From: Desulfobacterales bacterium S5133MH16 | Lineage (GTDB): Bacteria > Desulfobacterota > Desulfobacteria > Desulfobacterales > UBA11574 | NCBI GenBank assembly: GCA_001751005.1 | Contig: MAXL01000140.1 | Coordinates: 1 to 14,912, forward strand | DNA: 14,912 nt | Reading direction: 5' to 3' | Shown: positions 14,026-14,912 of the stretch, piece by piece | Layout: every line of letters starts with the position of its first letter | Position numbering within the stretch: position 1 is the stretch's first letter | Notes under the pieces: generated by a model | Told to the model about the DNA's origin: nothing | The model's database searches: none | The model's input: the letters and a program-made list of their open reading frames with translations, nothing else | Position numbers and translations under genes: made by a program

Positions 14026-14133
14026 TCAAAGAGACTGTCCGGCGTTATTGTCTGTTAGCTTCCCTAAATGTCGTTTTACAATGCCGTGTGGCATTGAGAT
14101 GCACGGACATCCGAGAAGCTTAATAAATGTCAC
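14026..14133 (-). CDS. Possible 35-residue ORF with Cys-Pro-Cys motif
   Basis: On the minus strand GAGGAG (14145-14140) lies six bases before a GTG at 14133. This opens a 36-codon frame, start M-T-F-I-K-L-L-G-C-P-C-I-S-M and end A-G-Q-S-L, stopping at TGA (14026). A strong intrinsic terminator follows 24 bases later. A TATACT box lies at 14158-14153 on the same strand, but I see no good -35. I do not recognise the peptide. It could be a real small protein with a metal-binding or redox C-P-C, or a decayed gene end; no homology is claimed. Confidence 0.3.
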   Translation of the reverse strand: MTFIKLLGCPCISMPHGIVKRHLGKLTDNNAGQSL

Positions 14134-14221
14134 ACTTCGCTCCTCTTTTTACAGTATAACCTTCGTAAATACTAAGTCGTTACATGGTTTAAATCATAAT
14201 GTTGAAGCTGAGTGACATTTA
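14124..14221. repeat. 10-base inverted repeat bounding about 98 bases
   Basis: TAAATGTCAC (14124-14133) and GTGACATTTA (14212-14221) are perfect inverse complements. A third partial copy, TAAATGTC, is at 14065-14072. No target-site duplication is visible at the ends, so a miniature mobile element is not established. Confidence 0.35.
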
Positions 14222-14258
14222 GTTTTATTTAAATAATAATTGTTTTATAAGATATGTC

Positions 14259-14339
14259 CATGAGAAAAAAGGTTCATTTTTATAGGTGAAAATCCTATCC
14301 CATAGGGATTATTCCCGGTACCAATCCGCATTTCTCATG
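14259..14339. promoter_or_regulatory. Nested, mutually exclusive hairpins (possible structured RNA)
   Basis: CATGAGAAA (14259-14267) pairs with TTTCTCATG (14331-14339) as an outer 9-base stem. Inside, CCTAT (14294-14298) can pair either with ATAGG at 14282-14286 or with ATAGG at 14302-14306. GGATT (14306-14310) can pair with AATCC at 14291-14295 or at 14323-14327. On the minus strand the element lies about 46 bases behind the 78-residue gene. It matches no riboswitch class I know. Confidence 0.3.
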
Positions 14340-14385
14340 AAAAATTCGTCCTGTTGTTTACCTTTCAGGCCACGGCGGGATCCGG

Positions 14386-14622
14386 CTATCTGCCCTTTAT
14401 CTCACCTCGAAGAAGCTTCTTAAGGCCTTCGAGGGTGCCCTTCCAGACACTATCGTCACCGGCCATTATCGCGACAATAACATCTTTCTCTACGCTTATT
14501 TCCAGAACAATATCTTCATCGCCAACCTTAAATACGGCTTCTCCCCATCTCTCTGCGGGAAGACCCGCTACTTCACAATCGTAGTCCGTCCGAATTTCTC
14601 CGGTCATTCTTATATCGCTCAT
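14386..14622 (-). CDS. Small acidic protein of unknown function (78 residues)
   Basis: The frame is supported by a very good ribosome site: AGGAG (14633-14629), six bases before the ATG. The product is soluble, acidic and without a signal peptide or membrane segment. The middle reads as alternating beta strands (G-E-A-V-F-K-V-G-D-E-D-I-V-L-E-I-S-V-E-K-D-V-I-V-A-I-M) and the C-terminus as a basic helix (L-E-G-L-K-K-L-L-R-G-E-I-K-G-R). It contains one cysteine, in Y-D-C-E-V. I do not recognise the family. It lies 80 bases downstream of the CBS-domain gene on the same strand and is probably co-transcribed, so a shared role is possible but not shown. Confidence 0.65.
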   Translation of the reverse strand: MSDIRMTGEIRTDYDCEVAGLPAERWGEAVFKVGDEDIVLEISVEKDVIVAIMAGDDSVWKGTLEGLKKLLRGEIKGR

Positions 14623-14702
14623 TTTTTTCTCCTAATACCTGAATCCCTCCTCAATGACTTTAACTTTCCTGCCAAAATTTAATGTGGTAAGGCATAAGAA
14701 AA

Positions 14703-14912
14703 TCAAATATCCTTTCCGGTTTTGTTTTGGTGACGCAAAACATAAAACTTTAGTATATCGGTTTCAGTCACCATACCAATGGGAACACCATCTTGGATTA
14801 CCGGAAGGCAGCCGATTTTTTTCTCAAGCATGATCCGACCTGCCTCATGGATTTCAGTATCCGGTGCAATAGTGAAAACATCTTTGATCATGACTTCTTT
14901 GATCATGACGGT
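14703..14912 (-). CDS. CBS-domain protein, C-terminal part (5' end outside window)
   Basis: The minus-strand frame is open to the window edge; 69 residues precede the stop. It holds a full CBS motif: V-M-I-K-D-V-F-T-I-A-P-D-T-E-I-H-E-A, then M-L-E-K-K-I-G-C-L-P-V-I and the terminal G-M-V-T-E-T-D-I-L-K-F. CBS domains work in pairs and bind adenine nucleotides such as AMP, ATP or SAM. This looks like the second repeat of a two-CBS protein, whose first repeat would lie beyond the window. The ATG at 14906 is probably internal, because no ribosome site is visible before the edge and a lone CBS motif would be unusual. A 14-base sequence is duplicated at its start (14881-14894 and 14896-14909), giving V-M-I-K twice. 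Confidence 0.8.
   Translation of the reverse strand, partial: TVMIKEVMIKDVFTIAPDTEIHEAGRIMLEKKIGCLPVIQDGVPIGMVTETDILKFYVLRHQNKTGKDI

Larger units (their letters stand above)
13974..14385. other. 412-base region between ihfA and the 78-residue gene
   Basis: There is no ORF of normal gene size. It holds a minus-strand terminator, a possible 35-residue minus-strand ORF, the 7-base hairpin CAATGCC-GTGT-GGCATTG (14079-14096), a 10-base inverted repeat (14124-14133 and 14212-14221) and a nested set of inverted repeats at 14259-14339. AT-rich sequence without visible features lies at about 14222-14258. Confidence 0.55.

Noticed and set aside
13991..14215. 74-codon + strand frame after ihfA
   Set aside because: No ribosome site, runs through the terminator region, and no recognisable motif.

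Overview
This is a chromosomal window of moderate GC content. The gene set and the intergenic style suggest an anaerobic deltaproteobacterium, perhaps a Desulfobacterales-like sulfate reducer; that placement is inference, because the window holds no rRNA or other marker gene. There is no CRISPR array, tRNA, insertion sequence or phage gene that I can support.

Region 1 (2-5388, all +) is a nucleotide-sugar supply cassette: the 3' end of a dTDP-glucose 4,6-dehydratase (rfbB), UDP-glucose 4-epimerase (galE), a mannose-1-phosphate guanylyltransferase (manC type), a UDP-HexNAc 6-dehydrogenase (WbpA type) and glucose-1-phosphate thymidylyltransferase (rfbA). Together they would supply dTDP-4-keto-6-deoxyglucose, UDP-galactose-type sugars, GDP-mannose and a UDP-HexNAc-uronic acid for surface polysaccharide. 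No glycosyltransferase lies in the window. The manC product keeps a C-terminal cupin-sized segment but has lost every expected metal ligand of the phosphomannose isomerase domain. The two longer spacers carry short degenerate tandem repeats.

Region 2 (5468-8716, +) pairs a divergent PurD-family ATP-grasp ligase with a long-form D-3-phosphoglycerate dehydrogenase (serA). The PurD-like protein keeps the family layout but has a changed N-terminal loop, so its substrate is uncertain.

Region 3 (8885-12356) is the most interesting part. A stand-alone EIIA/PtsN-like phosphocarrier and a PII-like ferredoxin-fold protein (+) run tail to tail into two translationally coupled CPA2-type cation/proton antiporters (-) that lack RCK/KTN domains. 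It looks like a self-contained ion-transport module in which soluble PTS-type and PII-type sensors replace the usual attached regulatory domain.

Region 4 (12357-13973) has a 369-base spacer with a good sigma70-like promoter inside an inverted repeat, then an ExoIII-family nuclease (xth) and an IHF-alpha/HU family DNA-binding protein (+).

Region 5 (13974-14912) is mostly read from the minus strand: a CBS-domain protein cut by the window edge, a 78-residue protein of unknown function, a structured non-coding stretch with mutually exclusive hairpins, and a possible 35-residue ORF that ends just before a strong minus-strand intrinsic terminator placed directly against the ihfA stop codon.
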